From an uncultured Halomicronema sp. (GTDB taxonomy: Bacteria; Cyanobacteriota; Cyanobacteriia; Phormidesmidales; Phormidesmidaceae): 48,596 bases of DNA. Shown here one piece after another: positions 36,409-45,223 of this stretch. The stretch lies in NCBI GenBank assembly GCA_937899725.1, contig CALCCA010000128.1, forward strand, positions 1 through 48,596, given 5' to 3'. A program made the position numbers and the translations under genes. The notes beneath the pieces are model-generated. The model was given only the letters and a program-made list of their open reading frames with translations. It did not search any database and was not told the DNA's origin. The stretch's first letter is position 1. The number at the start of each line of letters is the position of its first letter.

Positions 36409-37494
36409 ATGAATTCACAACAGGTCATTACCGAACTCCAAACCCAGGGACTTAATCTGGTGTCCGAGACTGGAGCCTCGGGGCGTAAAGGCGGTGCCGG
36501 CCCATCGGATCACAAAGCCATTACCCTAGGCGAGACCACCGTGATGGTGCCGGTCTACACCGACGGCGCGGCACAGTCACCCTACTCCCTGCGCTCGACG
36601 CCCACGGGCGAACATCTGTTGGTCAAAGATCAGCAGCCCATTGCCACCCTCAACTTCCCTCGCCAGCCGCGCTTTTACGGGCTCAGCACCACTGACGGCA
36701 TTCCCTACTGGAAGATTGCCCTGCTCCACAGTCACAACGTCCTTGCGACGACCGTTTTACAAACCTGTATCCGCTACGAAAATCGTAAAACCGCCTGCCA
36801 GTTCTGTGCCATCGGTCAGTCCTTAGAAGCCGATCGCACCATTGCCCAAAAGACACCCGCTCAGCTCGCCGAGGTGGCTGCCGCCGCCGTACGGCTAGAC
36901 GGGGTCGAAAATATGATTATGACCACCGGCACGCCCAACGTCACCGACCGGGGCGCGGCCTACCTCACTGACTGTGCGACGGCCATTCGCGCCCGAGTTG
37001 ATCTGCCGCTGCAGGCCCAGTGCGAACCCCCCGACGACTTTCGCTGGTTTGAGCGGCTGCACACTGCCGGCGTAGATAGTCTGGGCATGCACCTAGAGGC
37101 AGCCGACCCCGCCGTGCGGGCTGTAATCATGCCTGGCAAAGCTAAAGTGCCGCTGTCCTACTATTTCGAGGCCTTTGCCGCTGCCGTCAAGGTGTTTGGT
37201 CGAGGTCAGGTCAGCACTTACCTGCTAGCGGGACTAGGCGACAGCAAAGGAACCCTGCTAACCGTCAGCGAACAGCTGATTGCCCTGGGGGTTTATCCCT
37301 TTGTCGTGCCGTTTGTCCCCATCGTCGGGACCCCGCTGGCCCAGCACCCCGCGCCCAGCAGCGAATTTATGTATGAGCTGTATCAGACCATCGGGCAACA
37401 GCTCAATCAAGCCCATCTCTTGTCCAGTGACATGAAAGCGGGCTGTGCCAAGTGCGGTGCCTGTTCCGCCCTATCCCTGTTTGAAAATGACTAG
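36409..37494 (+). CDS. MSMEG_0568-family radical SAM enzyme
   Basis: This 361-residue enzyme has its probable iron-sulfur cysteines at 120, 130 and 133 (CIRYENRKTACQFCAIG), a spacing unlike the common CX3CX2C and typical of this family. The SAM-binding part includes MIMTTGTPNVTDRG. The C-terminus carries another cluster, Cys346, 349 and 352 (GCAKCGACSA), which may hold a second iron-sulfur centre. It starts with ATG about 95 bases after the nitrilase stop. In Nit1C clusters it always accompanies the nitrilase and acetyltransferase, so it probably builds or rearranges the pathway compound by a radical reaction. The reaction is unknown. Confidence 0.92.
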   Translation: MNSQQVITELQTQGLNLVSETGASGRKGGAGPSDHKAITLGETTVMVPVYTDGAAQSPYSLRSTPTGEHLLVKDQQPIATLNFPRQPRFYGLSTTDGIPYWKIALLHSHNVLATTVLQTCIRYENRKTACQFCAIGQSLEADRTIAQKTPAQLAEVAAAAVRLDGVENMIMTTGTPNVTDRGAAYLTDCATAIRARVDLPLQAQCEPPDDFRWFERLHTAGVDSLGMHLEAADPAVRAVIMPGKAKVPLSYYFEAFAAAVKVFGRGQVSTYLLAGLGDSKGTLLTVSEQLIALGVYPFVVPFVPIVGTPLAQHPAPSSEFMYELYQTIGQQLNQAHLLSSDMKAGCAKCGACSALSLFEND

Positions 37495-37654
37495 TCCTCT
37501 ACGGCAGACATAACCCTCCCAGGCCAGATTCTCGGCCCCCTTGCCCCCACGGCTCCCTCGCCATCGGCAACGGTCAGTGTAATCACGCCACAGTCTACTA
37601 GGCTCCGCGCCACTCCCTGTCTTACCATCGCCCAGACTCGCCCACCCACTCACC

Positions 37655-38167
37655 ATGACTAAACGCACCTATAGCTTTAAGCTCGCCCTTTCAGAAGCCG
37701 ACCGGGCCGACTACTTTCGACTGCGCCAAGCGATTTTTTGCGACGAGCAGCAGCTGTTTGAGCCGCATGATCGTGACGACCTTGATACTGTTGCTTACCC
37801 CATCGTGGCGATTGCCCACCAGCCTGACCAGCCCGACCAGGTGGTGGGGGTCGTGCGCATTTACGAAACCCAGCCTCGCCTCTGGTACGGCGGCCGTCTG
37901 GGCGTGCATCCTGAGTTTCGGCGGGTCGGGCGCATCGGCAAAGGCCTGATCCAAAAAGCGGTGACCACAGCCAATACCTGGGGATGCGATCGCTTCCTCG
38001 CTACCGTCCAACTGCAAAACGTCCGCTTCTTTACCCGCCTGCACTGGCAGAGCCTAGAGCAACTCGACATCGTCGGTCGTCCTCACCACCTGATGGAGGC
38101 CGACCTCGCCTTTTACCCGCCGACTGACCAGCCCCGCCCGGCCTTGCCTAACCGGCAGGTTGCCTAG
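37655..38167 (+). CDS. MSMEG_0567/Sll0786 family N-acetyltransferase
   Basis: This is a 170-residue GNAT-fold protein. The substrate-side part reads ADYFRLRQAIFCDEQQLF. The acetyl-CoA-binding segment is RLGVHPEFRRVGRIGKGLIQ, which corresponds to the Q/RxxGxG/A motif, and the last strand is FLATVQLQNVRFFTRLHW. It would transfer an acyl group to an amine. The gene belongs to the Nit1C cluster. It begins about 160 bases after the radical SAM gene and runs directly into the AIR-synthase-like gene, with only four bases between stop and next GTG. Length is normal. The acceptor is unknown. Confidence 0.9.
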   Translation: MTKRTYSFKLALSEADRADYFRLRQAIFCDEQQLFEPHDRDDLDTVAYPIVAIAHQPDQPDQVVGVVRIYETQPRLWYGGRLGVHPEFRRVGRIGKGLIQKAVTTANTWGCDRFLATVQLQNVRFFTRLHWQSLEQLDIVGRPHHLMEADLAFYPPTDQPRPALPNRQVA

Positions 38168-38171
38168 CGTC

Positions 38172-39152
38172 GTGGAAGTCGATCTAACGGCTTTAATCAC
38201 CTCGCTCCGGGGCTCCTTGAGTATTCTGGGCAAGCGCGATATTCAGACGGCAGCTACGGCCATTGGCCAGTACGCCCGGGGCGTTACTGGCGAGCCTATT
38301 CGTTTGGGCGATGATTGTGCTGCCGTGCCGGACGGTGATAGTTATCTACTGCTGGCAGCTGAGGGCATCTGGCCCCAACTCGTGGATGAGTCACCCTGGT
38401 TTGCTGGGTGGTGCGCGGTGATGGTGAATTTGTCAGACATTGCCGCGATGGGGGGTAGGCCTATCGCGGTGGTTGATGCGCTGTGGAGCCAGTCAGAAAC
38501 GACCAGTCAGCCGCTGTGGGCCGGTCTCACGGCAGCGGCGCGGGCCTACGGCGTGCCCATCGTGGGCGGCCACACCAACTGTCACAGCCCTTACAACGGC
38601 TTAGCCGTAGCGGTACTGGGCCGGGCACAACAGCTGATCACCAGCTTCGCGGCCCACCCGGGGGATGCGCTGATCATGGTTGTCAATCTAGCCGGGCAGT
38701 ACTACGGCGACTATCCCTTTTGGGATGCGGCGACGGCAGCCGAGCCTGCTCAGCTGCGACAGCACCTGGCGTTGCTGCCCAAACTGGCCCAATCTAATCT
38801 GTGCCATGCCGGTAAAGATATCAGCATGGGCGGCTTGGCCGGTACGCTGCTCATGCTGGCTGAAGCGTCGGGTGTGGGCGCCACGCTGGCGCTCGATCAG
38901 GTGCCGATCCCGAGCGATGTGTCGTTAGATCGGTGGCTCACCAGCTTCCCCAGCTTTGGCTTTTTACTCAGCGTGCCCCCCGCTAACGTGGCCCAGGTTG
39001 AGACCCTGTTTGCTCCCCACGGTCTGATTTGCCAGCTAGTGGGCACTGTGACCAGCGGTACGCAGGTATGGCTGCAGCACCGGGCTGAGCGTTGGCTACT
39101 GTGGGATCTGGCCACGCCACTGACCGGGTTCAGCTCCAGGGACGGGCGGTAA
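38172..39152 (+). CDS. Sll0787-family AIR synthase-like protein
   Basis: This is a 326-residue protein of the PurM/AIR synthase fold. The ATP-binding N-terminal segment is IRLGDDCAAVPDGDSYLLLA, followed by the conserved MVNLSDIAAMGGRPIAVVDA and a C-terminal half with NLCHAGKDISMGGLAGTLLM. PurM-like enzymes activate an amide or formyl oxygen with ATP and close a ring or add a group. This branch is specific to Nit1C clusters. I chose the GTG at 38172, four bases after the acetyltransferase stop; a TTG at 38160 overlapping that stop is the alternative. Its own stop overlaps the next ATG (TAATG), so the three genes are translationally coupled. Confidence 0.9.
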   Translation: MEVDLTALITSLRGSLSILGKRDIQTAATAIGQYARGVTGEPIRLGDDCAAVPDGDSYLLLAAEGIWPQLVDESPWFAGWCAVMVNLSDIAAMGGRPIAVVDALWSQSETTSQPLWAGLTAAARAYGVPIVGGHTNCHSPYNGLAVAVLGRAQQLITSFAAHPGDALIMVVNLAGQYYGDYPFWDAATAAEPAQLRQHLALLPKLAQSNLCHAGKDISMGGLAGTLLMLAEASGVGATLALDQVPIPSDVSLDRWLTSFPSFGFLLSVPPANVAQVETLFAPHGLICQLVGTVTSGTQVWLQHRAERWLLWDLATPLTGFSSRDGR

Positions 39153-40294
39153 TGTCACTCCGGATTGCCCTACTGACCTACGCCACTAAGCCGCGCGGCA
39201 GCGTGATTCACACCCTTGAGCTAGCGCAAGCCCTGGCGAAGCTGGGGCACCGGCCCCACGTTTTTGCGCTGGATAAAGACGGTCGGGGCTTTCATCGCCG
39301 CGTCACCTTTGCCGCGACTGCCATTCCCGCTAGCCCCTGCACAGGAGGCACTGACCAGCTCGTGCAGCAGCGCATTGGTGAATTTGTGCAGTTTTTTCGG
39401 CAGCATCTTCAGCAACAGCCCCAAGACTATGACCTCTACCACGCGCAAGACTGCCTCAGCGCTAATGCCCTGGCCCAGCTCCGGGCAGAGGGTTACATTC
39501 CCCACTTTGTGCGTACCGTGCATCACATCGAGGCTTTCACCAGTCTCTACCTGCGCGATTGCCAAGAAAAGTCGATCCTTCAGCCAGATCGCTGCCTGTG
39601 CGTCAGCGACCTCTGGCAGACCGCGTTGCAAAAGGAGTATGGCATCACCGCCCATCGGGTGATCAACGGCGTTAGCGATCGCTTTTCTTCCCAATCCAGC
39701 GGCGCAGAAGCAGCACTCGCCCAGGCTTACGGGCTGACCGGCCAGCCGATTTATCTAACGGTCGGCGGTATTGAGCCCCGCAAGAACTCGATCGCCCTGC
39801 TCAAAGCGTTTTGCCAAGTACGCACCCATCTGCCTAACGCGCAGCTCGTCATTGCGGGGGGCGCGACCCTATTCGACTACCGCGACTACCGCCAAGAGTT
39901 CATGGCCCTGGCCCAATCGCTGCCCGAGGGAACGCTGGTGCTGCCGGGAGTGGTGCCGGATGCTGACCTGCCGGCCCTATACCGGCTAGCGGATGCGTTC
40001 ATCTTTCCCTCGGTGCAGGAAGGTTGGGGGCTGGTAGTGCTAGAAGCGATCGCCTCGGGGCGGCCGGTGGTAACCTCTAACCAGCCGCCGTTTACTGAGT
40101 TTTTGTCGGACGAGACGGCACTGCTGGTAGAGCCAAACGTGAGCGCGATCGCCACCGCTCTGCAGCAGGTACTCGACCCCGCTACTGCCCAGCGCCTTGT
40201 CACCAACGGCCCCCCCCTGATCCAGCGCTATCGCTGGCGCACCTCTGCCGAGATGCATTTGACCCTGTATCACCAGTTGGTGAAGCCGCCCTAA
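39152..40294 (+). CDS. MSMEG_0565-family glycosyltransferase
   Basis: This is a 380-residue GT4-type glycosyltransferase. The N-terminal Rossmann part reads RIALLTYATKPRGSVIHTLE. The donor-binding half has IEPRKNSIALLKAF and the E-x7-E type motif in FPSVQEGWGLVVLEAIASGR. It would attach a sugar from a nucleotide-sugar donor to the cluster's product. There is no membrane segment, so it is cytosolic or peripheral. The ATG at 39152 overlaps the upstream stop (TAATG). The family occurs in Nit1C clusters and suggests that the final product is a glycoside. The acceptor and sugar are not known. Confidence 0.92.
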   Translation: MSLRIALLTYATKPRGSVIHTLELAQALAKLGHRPHVFALDKDGRGFHRRVTFAATAIPASPCTGGTDQLVQQRIGEFVQFFRQHLQQQPQDYDLYHAQDCLSANALAQLRAEGYIPHFVRTVHHIEAFTSLYLRDCQEKSILQPDRCLCVSDLWQTALQKEYGITAHRVINGVSDRFSSQSSGAEAALAQAYGLTGQPIYLTVGGIEPRKNSIALLKAFCQVRTHLPNAQLVIAGGATLFDYRDYRQEFMALAQSLPEGTLVLPGVVPDADLPALYRLADAFIFPSVQEGWGLVVLEAIASGRPVVTSNQPPFTEFLSDETALLVEPNVSAIATALQQVLDPATAQRLVTNGPPLIQRYRWRTSAEMHLTLYHQLVKPP

Positions 40295-40366
40295 AGCCGC
40301 CCCGTAGTTGCCACTGGCTCTAGATCCCAAGCCGTTCGACACACCCACCTCTATTCTCTTACCGCC

Positions 40367-40654
40367 ATGCCTGAAATTCATTTTCAAATTCAATGGCCCA
40401 ATGGTCAGCAAGAAACTTGCTACTCGCCGTCGCTCATTGTCAAAAAATATTTCCAACCCGGCGAAACCTATACCGTGAACGACTTTCTCCAGCGTTCGCA
40501 GGAATCACTGAAAATTGCCAGCGATCGCGTCCAAGCTAAGTACGGCTTCCCCTGCGGTCGCGCCCTAGGCCAGCTTCAAAAAATTGAAACCGCCGCTCAG
40601 CAGTTTCTCGATCTCCCCGACGGTGAGGTGACCGTTCTGGCTTTTGAGGAATGA
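40367..40654 (+). CDS. MSMEG_0570-family nitrogen starvation response protein
   Basis: This is a 95-residue protein with the family pattern MPEIHFQIQWPNGQQETCYS, then VKKYFQPGETYTVNDFLQRS and YGFPCGRALGQL. It is small, soluble and without known catalytic residues. It is the last gene of the Nit1C run, 72 bases after the glycosyltransferase, and is convergent with the Uma2 gene. Its small size suggests a carrier, binding or regulatory part for the pathway enzymes, but this is a guess. The start is ATG. Confidence 0.88.
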   Translation: MPEIHFQIQWPNGQQETCYSPSLIVKKYFQPGETYTVNDFLQRSQESLKIASDRVQAKYGFPCGRALGQLQKIETAAQQFLDLPDGEVTVLAFEE

Positions 40655-40663
40655 AACCGCTGT

Positions 40664-41308
40664 TTATCCAGGTTGGAACTGAGCGATCAGCCACGTGATC
40701 ACTTCACTATGATCAGTTTGACGAGAACGTTGCAGTGCTTCTTCTAACTGCGTCATTGCAAACCCAGGGAGGACGCCAGACTGCTCGATTCTGCGGCTGC
40801 CCCCGGCTGCGATCGCAAACGCGATCACCTGCCGCTCTCTCACGTCAACGACCCAATACTCCCGTACACCTAGCGATTCGTAGAGCAATCGCTTCTCGCC
40901 CTTATCGTCGGCAACAGAAGAATAGGCAATCTCAATTACTAAATCCGGTGGCGGATACCGATCCAAGTCAACAATCGTGACATCCCAGGGAATCGATCGA
41001 GCTGTCTCCCCGATGTAGAAAGATAGATCGGGCTGAGCTTCGTCACAGCCGTTTTTGCGATAGGTACAGTTATCGTGACCGTCGAGCCGAACCTGCCTAA
41101 ACGCGGCAAATAGCCCGACCGCCTGACTGGTCATGTAGTGATCGCGAGAGTGGGGATTGCCTAAGGGAACCATCTCAATTCTCATGCGACCATCGTGATA
41201 GTAGCCGCTGGCCTGCTTGCAGTGAGGATTATTGACCGCTTCTAGATACTCGGCCCAGGTTGCCCGAACCCACACATCGGTTGGGAGTGGAATCTTTAGC
41301 TGGCTCAT
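40664..41308 (-). CDS. Uma2 family endonuclease-like protein
   Basis: This 214-residue protein of the Uma2 (DUF820) family has a PD-(D/E)XK-like nuclease core. The acidic motifs are YPPPDLVIEIAYSS and REYWVVDVRERQV, with a Lys in DKGEKRLLYESLGV between them. These proteins are very numerous in cyanobacteria and their targets are unknown. The ATG at 41308 gives a clean start; the frame extends to 41371 with no good start. It ends nine bases from the end of the Nit1C run on the other strand. Catalytic residues look intact, so it is probably a working gene. Confidence 0.88.
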   Translation of the reverse strand: MSQLKIPLPTDVWVRATWAEYLEAVNNPHCKQASGYYHDGRMRIEMVPLGNPHSRDHYMTSQAVGLFAAFRQVRLDGHDNCTYRKNGCDEAQPDLSFYIGETARSIPWDVTIVDLDRYPPPDLVIEIAYSSVADDKGEKRLLYESLGVREYWVVDVRERQVIAFAIAAGGSRRIEQSGVLPGFAMTQLEEALQRSRQTDHSEVITWLIAQFQPG

Positions 41309-41408
41309 GGCACAGTCTCGAGATTTTAGACCTATTTTAGCTGCCGTCCTCAAGACCAGCCCAGCGGCCAAAACCGAATGGGTGGGCCTGGTGTCAGGGG
41401 CTCAGGCG

Positions 41409-42917
41409 CTAAAGCTGCAAATCGGCGTGCCACTGCTGGGCGCGATCTCGAATCTCCTGCAAGTCTTCCGGCTGCATCTTGTCCAGATTTTTCAAAATAA
41501 AGCTCATGCGTCCTTGCGACTGCAGCTTATCGCGGTGGCGGTCTAAAAAGTCCCAGTAAAAAAAGTTGAAGGGGCAGGCATCATCACCCGTCTTTTGCTT
41601 GTGATTGTAGCGACAGCCCTTGCAGTAGTCGCTCATGCGATTTACGTAGTTGGCTGAAGCCGAGTAGGGTTTAGAGGCCAACACCCCGCCATCGGCGAAC
41701 AGGCCCATGCCAATGACGTTGGTTTGCATGACCCAGTCATAGGCGTCAATGAATGCCGCATGGAACCAGTCTTCGACTGCCTGCGGCTGCAAGCCAGCGA
41801 TGAGGGAAAAATTGGCGAGAATCATCAAGCGTTGAATGTGGTGGCCGTAGCCTGTGCGCTGCACCTGATTGATCACCTGATGCAGGCAGTTCATGTCTGT
41901 CTTGCCTGTCCAAAAAAAATCGGGAAGGGGGCGATCGTGCTCAAACCAGTTGCGATCGAAATATTCCTCGTCCACATGCCAATAGAGACCGCGCATATAT
42001 TCTCGCCAGCCCATCACCTGCCGAATAAACCCTTCCACGCTATTCAACGGCAAGGCTTGTTCGTGATATGCCTGCTCCACGGCTTCGATAACTTCCAAGG
42101 GCTGCAGTAGACCGAGATTCAAATAAGGAGACAGCAGGGCGTGCCACATTGTGTCTTCGCCCGTCACCATTGCGTCCTGGTAAGGTCCAAAGGTGGTTAA
42201 ACGAACGTTGATGAACTCGTCGAGCACCTGCAGTGCCTGCTCGCGGGTGACAGCCCAACGAAACGGCTCGATTTCTCCAAAGGTCATGAAGTCAGCGTTT
42301 TGAATGACTTCGATGACGGCTTGAGTGATGTCGTCTGGATCAAACGTCAGCGGTTTCGGCGTGTTGAGTTGGCCTTTGGGGGGCTTACGATTCTCTTTGT
42401 CAAAGTTCCACTGTCCGCCCACAGGGTCTTGGCCCGTCATCAAAATATCGAAGCGTTTGCGGCCTTCGCGATAGAAGCTTTCCATCAATAGGCTTTTGCG
42501 GCTACTGGCCCAATCCTGGAAGTCAGCAACGCTCCATAGGAAATGGTTGTTTGGGATAATTTTGATGTCGCAGGGTAAGTCCAGGGTTTGAAGCAATTGA
42601 ACGAAGGGGCGATCGCTGGGCTCCATGACCTGCAGGGTGGTGATGCCTTGGTCTTGAATCCACTGGCGCAGCGGTGTCTCAAAGTCTGCAGCGATTTCAT
42701 AGCTCACCGGCCAACCGGCCTGCTGCAGTTCTGCCGCAAAGTGCCGCATAGCTGACCATACCAGCACTAGTTTTTGCGCGTGGTAGCGACGTTGCTGCCC
42801 GTGCTGGCGTGACTCAATCATCAGTACGGGGGTAGATGATTGCTCCGTTTGACGATGGGCTAAGGCTGCCTGCCCGGCGTAGAGCTGATCTCCTAATACC
42901 CAAACGCCCGTCGTCAT
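41409..42917 (-). CDS. iron-sulfur cryptochrome/photolyase (FeS-BCP, PhrB/CryB type)
   Basis: This is a 502-residue flavoprotein. The N-terminal antenna domain begins GVWVLGDQLYAGQAALAHRQ. The FAD domain includes WREYMRGLYWHVDEEYFDRN and NVIGMGLFADGGVLASKPY. Four cysteines are placed as in the 4Fe-4S group: one in MNCLHQV, then YCKGCRYNHKQKTGDDACPF. Members of this group repair (6-4) photoproducts with light or act as blue-light sensors. The ATG start gives the family N-terminus and the length is normal. It is divergent from the PEP-CTERM gene, with about 390 bases between. Whether it is a repair enzyme or a sensor cannot be told. Confidence 0.93.
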   Translation of the reverse strand: MTTGVWVLGDQLYAGQAALAHRQTEQSSTPVLMIESRQHGQQRRYHAQKLVLVWSAMRHFAAELQQAGWPVSYEIAADFETPLRQWIQDQGITTLQVMEPSDRPFVQLLQTLDLPCDIKIIPNNHFLWSVADFQDWASSRKSLLMESFYREGRKRFDILMTGQDPVGGQWNFDKENRKPPKGQLNTPKPLTFDPDDITQAVIEVIQNADFMTFGEIEPFRWAVTREQALQVLDEFINVRLTTFGPYQDAMVTGEDTMWHALLSPYLNLGLLQPLEVIEAVEQAYHEQALPLNSVEGFIRQVMGWREYMRGLYWHVDEEYFDRNWFEHDRPLPDFFWTGKTDMNCLHQVINQVQRTGYGHHIQRLMILANFSLIAGLQPQAVEDWFHAAFIDAYDWVMQTNVIGMGLFADGGVLASKPYSASANYVNRMSDYCKGCRYNHKQKTGDDACPFNFFYWDFLDRHRDKLQSQGRMSFILKNLDKMQPEDLQEIRDRAQQWHADLQL

Positions 42918-43306
42918 AGCTTGGCCTCACCGGTGAATGCTTTCCGTATTGTGACGAGTTTTGGCGATTGCTGTCCGTTTTTACTGGCTTGATGCGCTAA
43001 CTGCTCTCCAATCTTTGGCTGCAGTCAGCAATCCTACTAACCTGCCGCATCGCTGATCGCCAACAGCCTTAGAGAAATCGAAAACCCTTGAGGGATAGGT
43101 GTTTCACCCAATCAGTTCGGGATCGATCCAGGGCTAATCGCTCCCGGCATTATCAGAACTCTACAAAGCAGCGACTGATGAGCGCATTTGTAAAGCAGCT
43201 ACCAAGACTGCCCAGCCAGAAGTTCAGCAGAAGTGCCATCGCCGTCGTTGGGAGCCCTCCATAGGATTGATATGTAGTTCGCATTCCCGCTTAGGATATC
43301 CCTTCA
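42918..43306. other. 389-base divergent intergenic region
   Basis: This region lies between the photolyase and PEP-CTERM genes. No gene or strong hairpin is seen. The promoters of both genes should be here. An AGGATAT lies about 15 bases before the PEP-CTERM ATG and may serve as ribosome binding site. Confidence 0.3.
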
Positions 43307-44023
43307 ATGACTGACACCGTAGCCACTCAAAATTCTTTTTCTATGAACAATGTCCTTCGCTGGGCACCTGCTGGTGCGATGGCGGCCAGCATCATCTGTG
43401 CCGCCGGCAGTGCCCAAGCCGCTCAGCTGTATGCCACTGACGTGGTCTATTACGACAACAATGGCACCAGCATGAGCAGCTATCGCGACAACGTTGAGAA
43501 TGCATTAGGTTCTCCAGAGCTGACCAGCGATTCGAGCAACGGTTACAGCGGCAACAAAGACTTTCTCAGCCTGGGTATTAGCGGTCGAGCCGTGTTTGAC
43601 TTTGGGCAATCCTTCTCGGGTGACGTGACCATTTGGGAAACGACCTGGGGCAACAAATCTAGCCAGAGGTCCTATGATGAGCGCATCGATATCTACTACG
43701 GCAACTTTGACTCAGTCACCAATTGGGAGTCACTAGCAGAAGACCTGACCCAGTGGACCTATGCGGGTGAGATTCTCAACATCGCAGACAACGCCTACAA
43801 CACCGCTCAAGGTGCGACCAATGCTGGTGAAGCGCCAGACGGCATCTTCAACTATGTGCTTGTGGTCGATAAAACCACTCAAAAAGCAGACAGTCGCGAT
43901 GGGTTTGATGTGAATGCGATTGCGGTCAACGGCGTTGACACCAAAGATGTGCCCGAACCTGCTTCTTTACTCGGACTGCTAGTGGTGGGTGCAGTGGGCG
44001 GCTGCCGTTTCCTCAAGCGTTAG
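43307..44023 (+). CDS. PEP-CTERM sorted exported protein
   Basis: This is a 238-residue protein. The N-terminal signal peptide ends near SAQAAQ (about residue 39). The exported part is Asn/Ser/Tyr/Asp-rich and beta-type. The C-terminus carries the complete PEP-CTERM signal: VPEPAS, a hydrophobic stretch LLGLLVVGAVGG, and a basic end CRFLKR. Such proteins are processed by an exosortase and go to the cell surface or matrix, often together with exopolysaccharide. ATG at 43307 was used; the Met at residue 13 would still leave a good signal peptide. The body has no family I recognise. A strong hairpin follows the gene. No exosortase gene is in the window. Confidence 0.88.
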   Translation: MTDTVATQNSFSMNNVLRWAPAGAMAASIICAAGSAQAAQLYATDVVYYDNNGTSMSSYRDNVENALGSPELTSDSSNGYSGNKDFLSLGISGRAVFDFGQSFSGDVTIWETTWGNKSSQRSYDERIDIYYGNFDSVTNWESLAEDLTQWTYAGEILNIADNAYNTAQGATNAGEAPDGIFNYVLVVDKTTQKADSRDGFDVNAIAVNGVDTKDVPEPASLLGLLVVGAVGGCRFLKR

Positions 44024-44448
44024 AACCGTTAATCTTCATCAGTCTTGAGGGTGACTATATCTTTTCAACGGCGAGGGTCTACAGGACTCTCGCCGTTTCT
44101 GGTATGGGTGGCACTTATCTCGACTTTCTTGGTCATCTTGGCATTGAGTAACAGATCAGACTGGCAGCAGACTACAACGCAACCTTTTGACGTTTTTAGG
44201 GTCTCTTGTAGTTAGGCAGTCAAACTTAAAATTAGGCTTGAGACTGAGGATTGAAACAGCTGCGGTTCTTTCATCCTCAGCTTGATTTGCCTTTAGCCGC
44301 TAGCGATCGCACCATTCATGGGCTTTCTGGGAAATGTGCCTGATCGTTTCCTTTGCGGATTCTAGCGCTACTGTGCTGAAGTTAATAAAAATGATGGCAG
44401 AGTAGTTTTGCTGTATTTTTAAAATCCTGCCTTTGTCTGAAAATCGTC
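44024..44448. other. 425-base intergenic region
   Basis: The left end holds the terminator hairpin of the PEP-CTERM gene (44067-44097). The rest shows no gene. It is fairly AT-rich from 44370 to 44440, where the DUF928 gene promoter is likely to lie. Confidence 0.35.
44067..44097 (+). terminator. terminator hairpin of the PEP-CTERM gene
   Basis: AACGGCGAGGGTC and GACTCTCGCCGTT form a 13-pair stem with one G-T pair and a 5-base loop. TCT follows the arm, so the T-run is short. It starts 43 bases after the stop codon. The strength of the stem makes termination or transcript-end protection likely. Confidence 0.75.
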
Positions 44449-45180
44449 ATGGAAATCGTTAAAGTGCTTTATCCGTCCGTTCTTAAAACGCTTACCGTAC
44501 TGTTAGTTATCGGGACTGGGGCGGCAGCACTGGCAGAACCCTATGTGCCGCCCGCTGGTTTGGGTGCCCCCGGTCGTCGCGAGAGTGCAGGGACGCGCGG
44601 CTGTGCCTTTGGCAATCCCGCCAACCTGATTGCGTTGATGCCGACTGATAATGTGGGGCTCACGACAGCGGCTCATCCTCGGTTTTATTGGTATATGCCC
44701 ACCACTCAGGCCAGTTTTGTGCGGTTTACTCTCGAAAGAATGGGAGAAGACACTGAAGGCATGGACAGTGCTGAAGAAATCTATCGCACGCAATTTGCCA
44801 TCACGGGTGAGCCGGGCATCATGAGCCTAGAGCTACCAGATACCGTGAGCCTGCCAGCCCTAGAGGCGGGCGATCGCTACCATTGGCAAGTCGCAGTCTT
44901 TTGTAATCCCGTCAGCGAGGAGGGCGACCTGCAAATCGAAGGTTGGGTCGAGCGGCAAGCCCCTGATGCAGACCTGCTCGCGGCGCTAGAGATGGCTTCT
45001 GAGTCTGAGAAGGTGGCGTTGTATGCCAGCAATGGTTACTGGTTTGACGTGGTCGATCAGTTGGCCACGCTGCAAGCCGAGGCCCCCGAAGATGCTGATC
45101 TGCAAGCCCGCTGGGCCGAACTGCTAGAGTCGGTGGATTTAGAACACCTGGCCAACCAGCCCTTTGTCAGCGTCGAGTAG
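44449..45180 (+). CDS. DUF928 family exported protein
   Basis: This is a 243-residue protein. A signal peptide (TLTVLLVIGTGAAALA) is followed by the DUF928 hallmark PPAGLGAPGRRESAGTRG with a nearby Cys. The core reads LIALMPTDNVGLTTAAHPRF, YWYMPTT, and later YHWQVAVFCNP. The C-terminal helical part is rich in Leu and Glu. The family is secreted or periplasmic, abundant in cyanobacteria and of unknown function; it is often found near CHASE2 or adhesin-like genes, which are absent here. The start is ATG. It is convergent with the PLP enzyme gene. Confidence 0.88.
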   Translation: MEIVKVLYPSVLKTLTVLLVIGTGAAALAEPYVPPAGLGAPGRRESAGTRGCAFGNPANLIALMPTDNVGLTTAAHPRFYWYMPTTQASFVRFTLERMGEDTEGMDSAEEIYRTQFAITGEPGIMSLELPDTVSLPALEAGDRYHWQVAVFCNPVSEEGDLQIEGWVERQAPDADLLAALEMASESEKVALYASNGYWFDVVDQLATLQAEAPEDADLQARWAELLESVDLEHLANQPFVSVE

Positions 45181-45223
45181 TCGCTAGTTGCTTAGACACT
45201 GTAGAAACCCAGCAGGCAACCAT

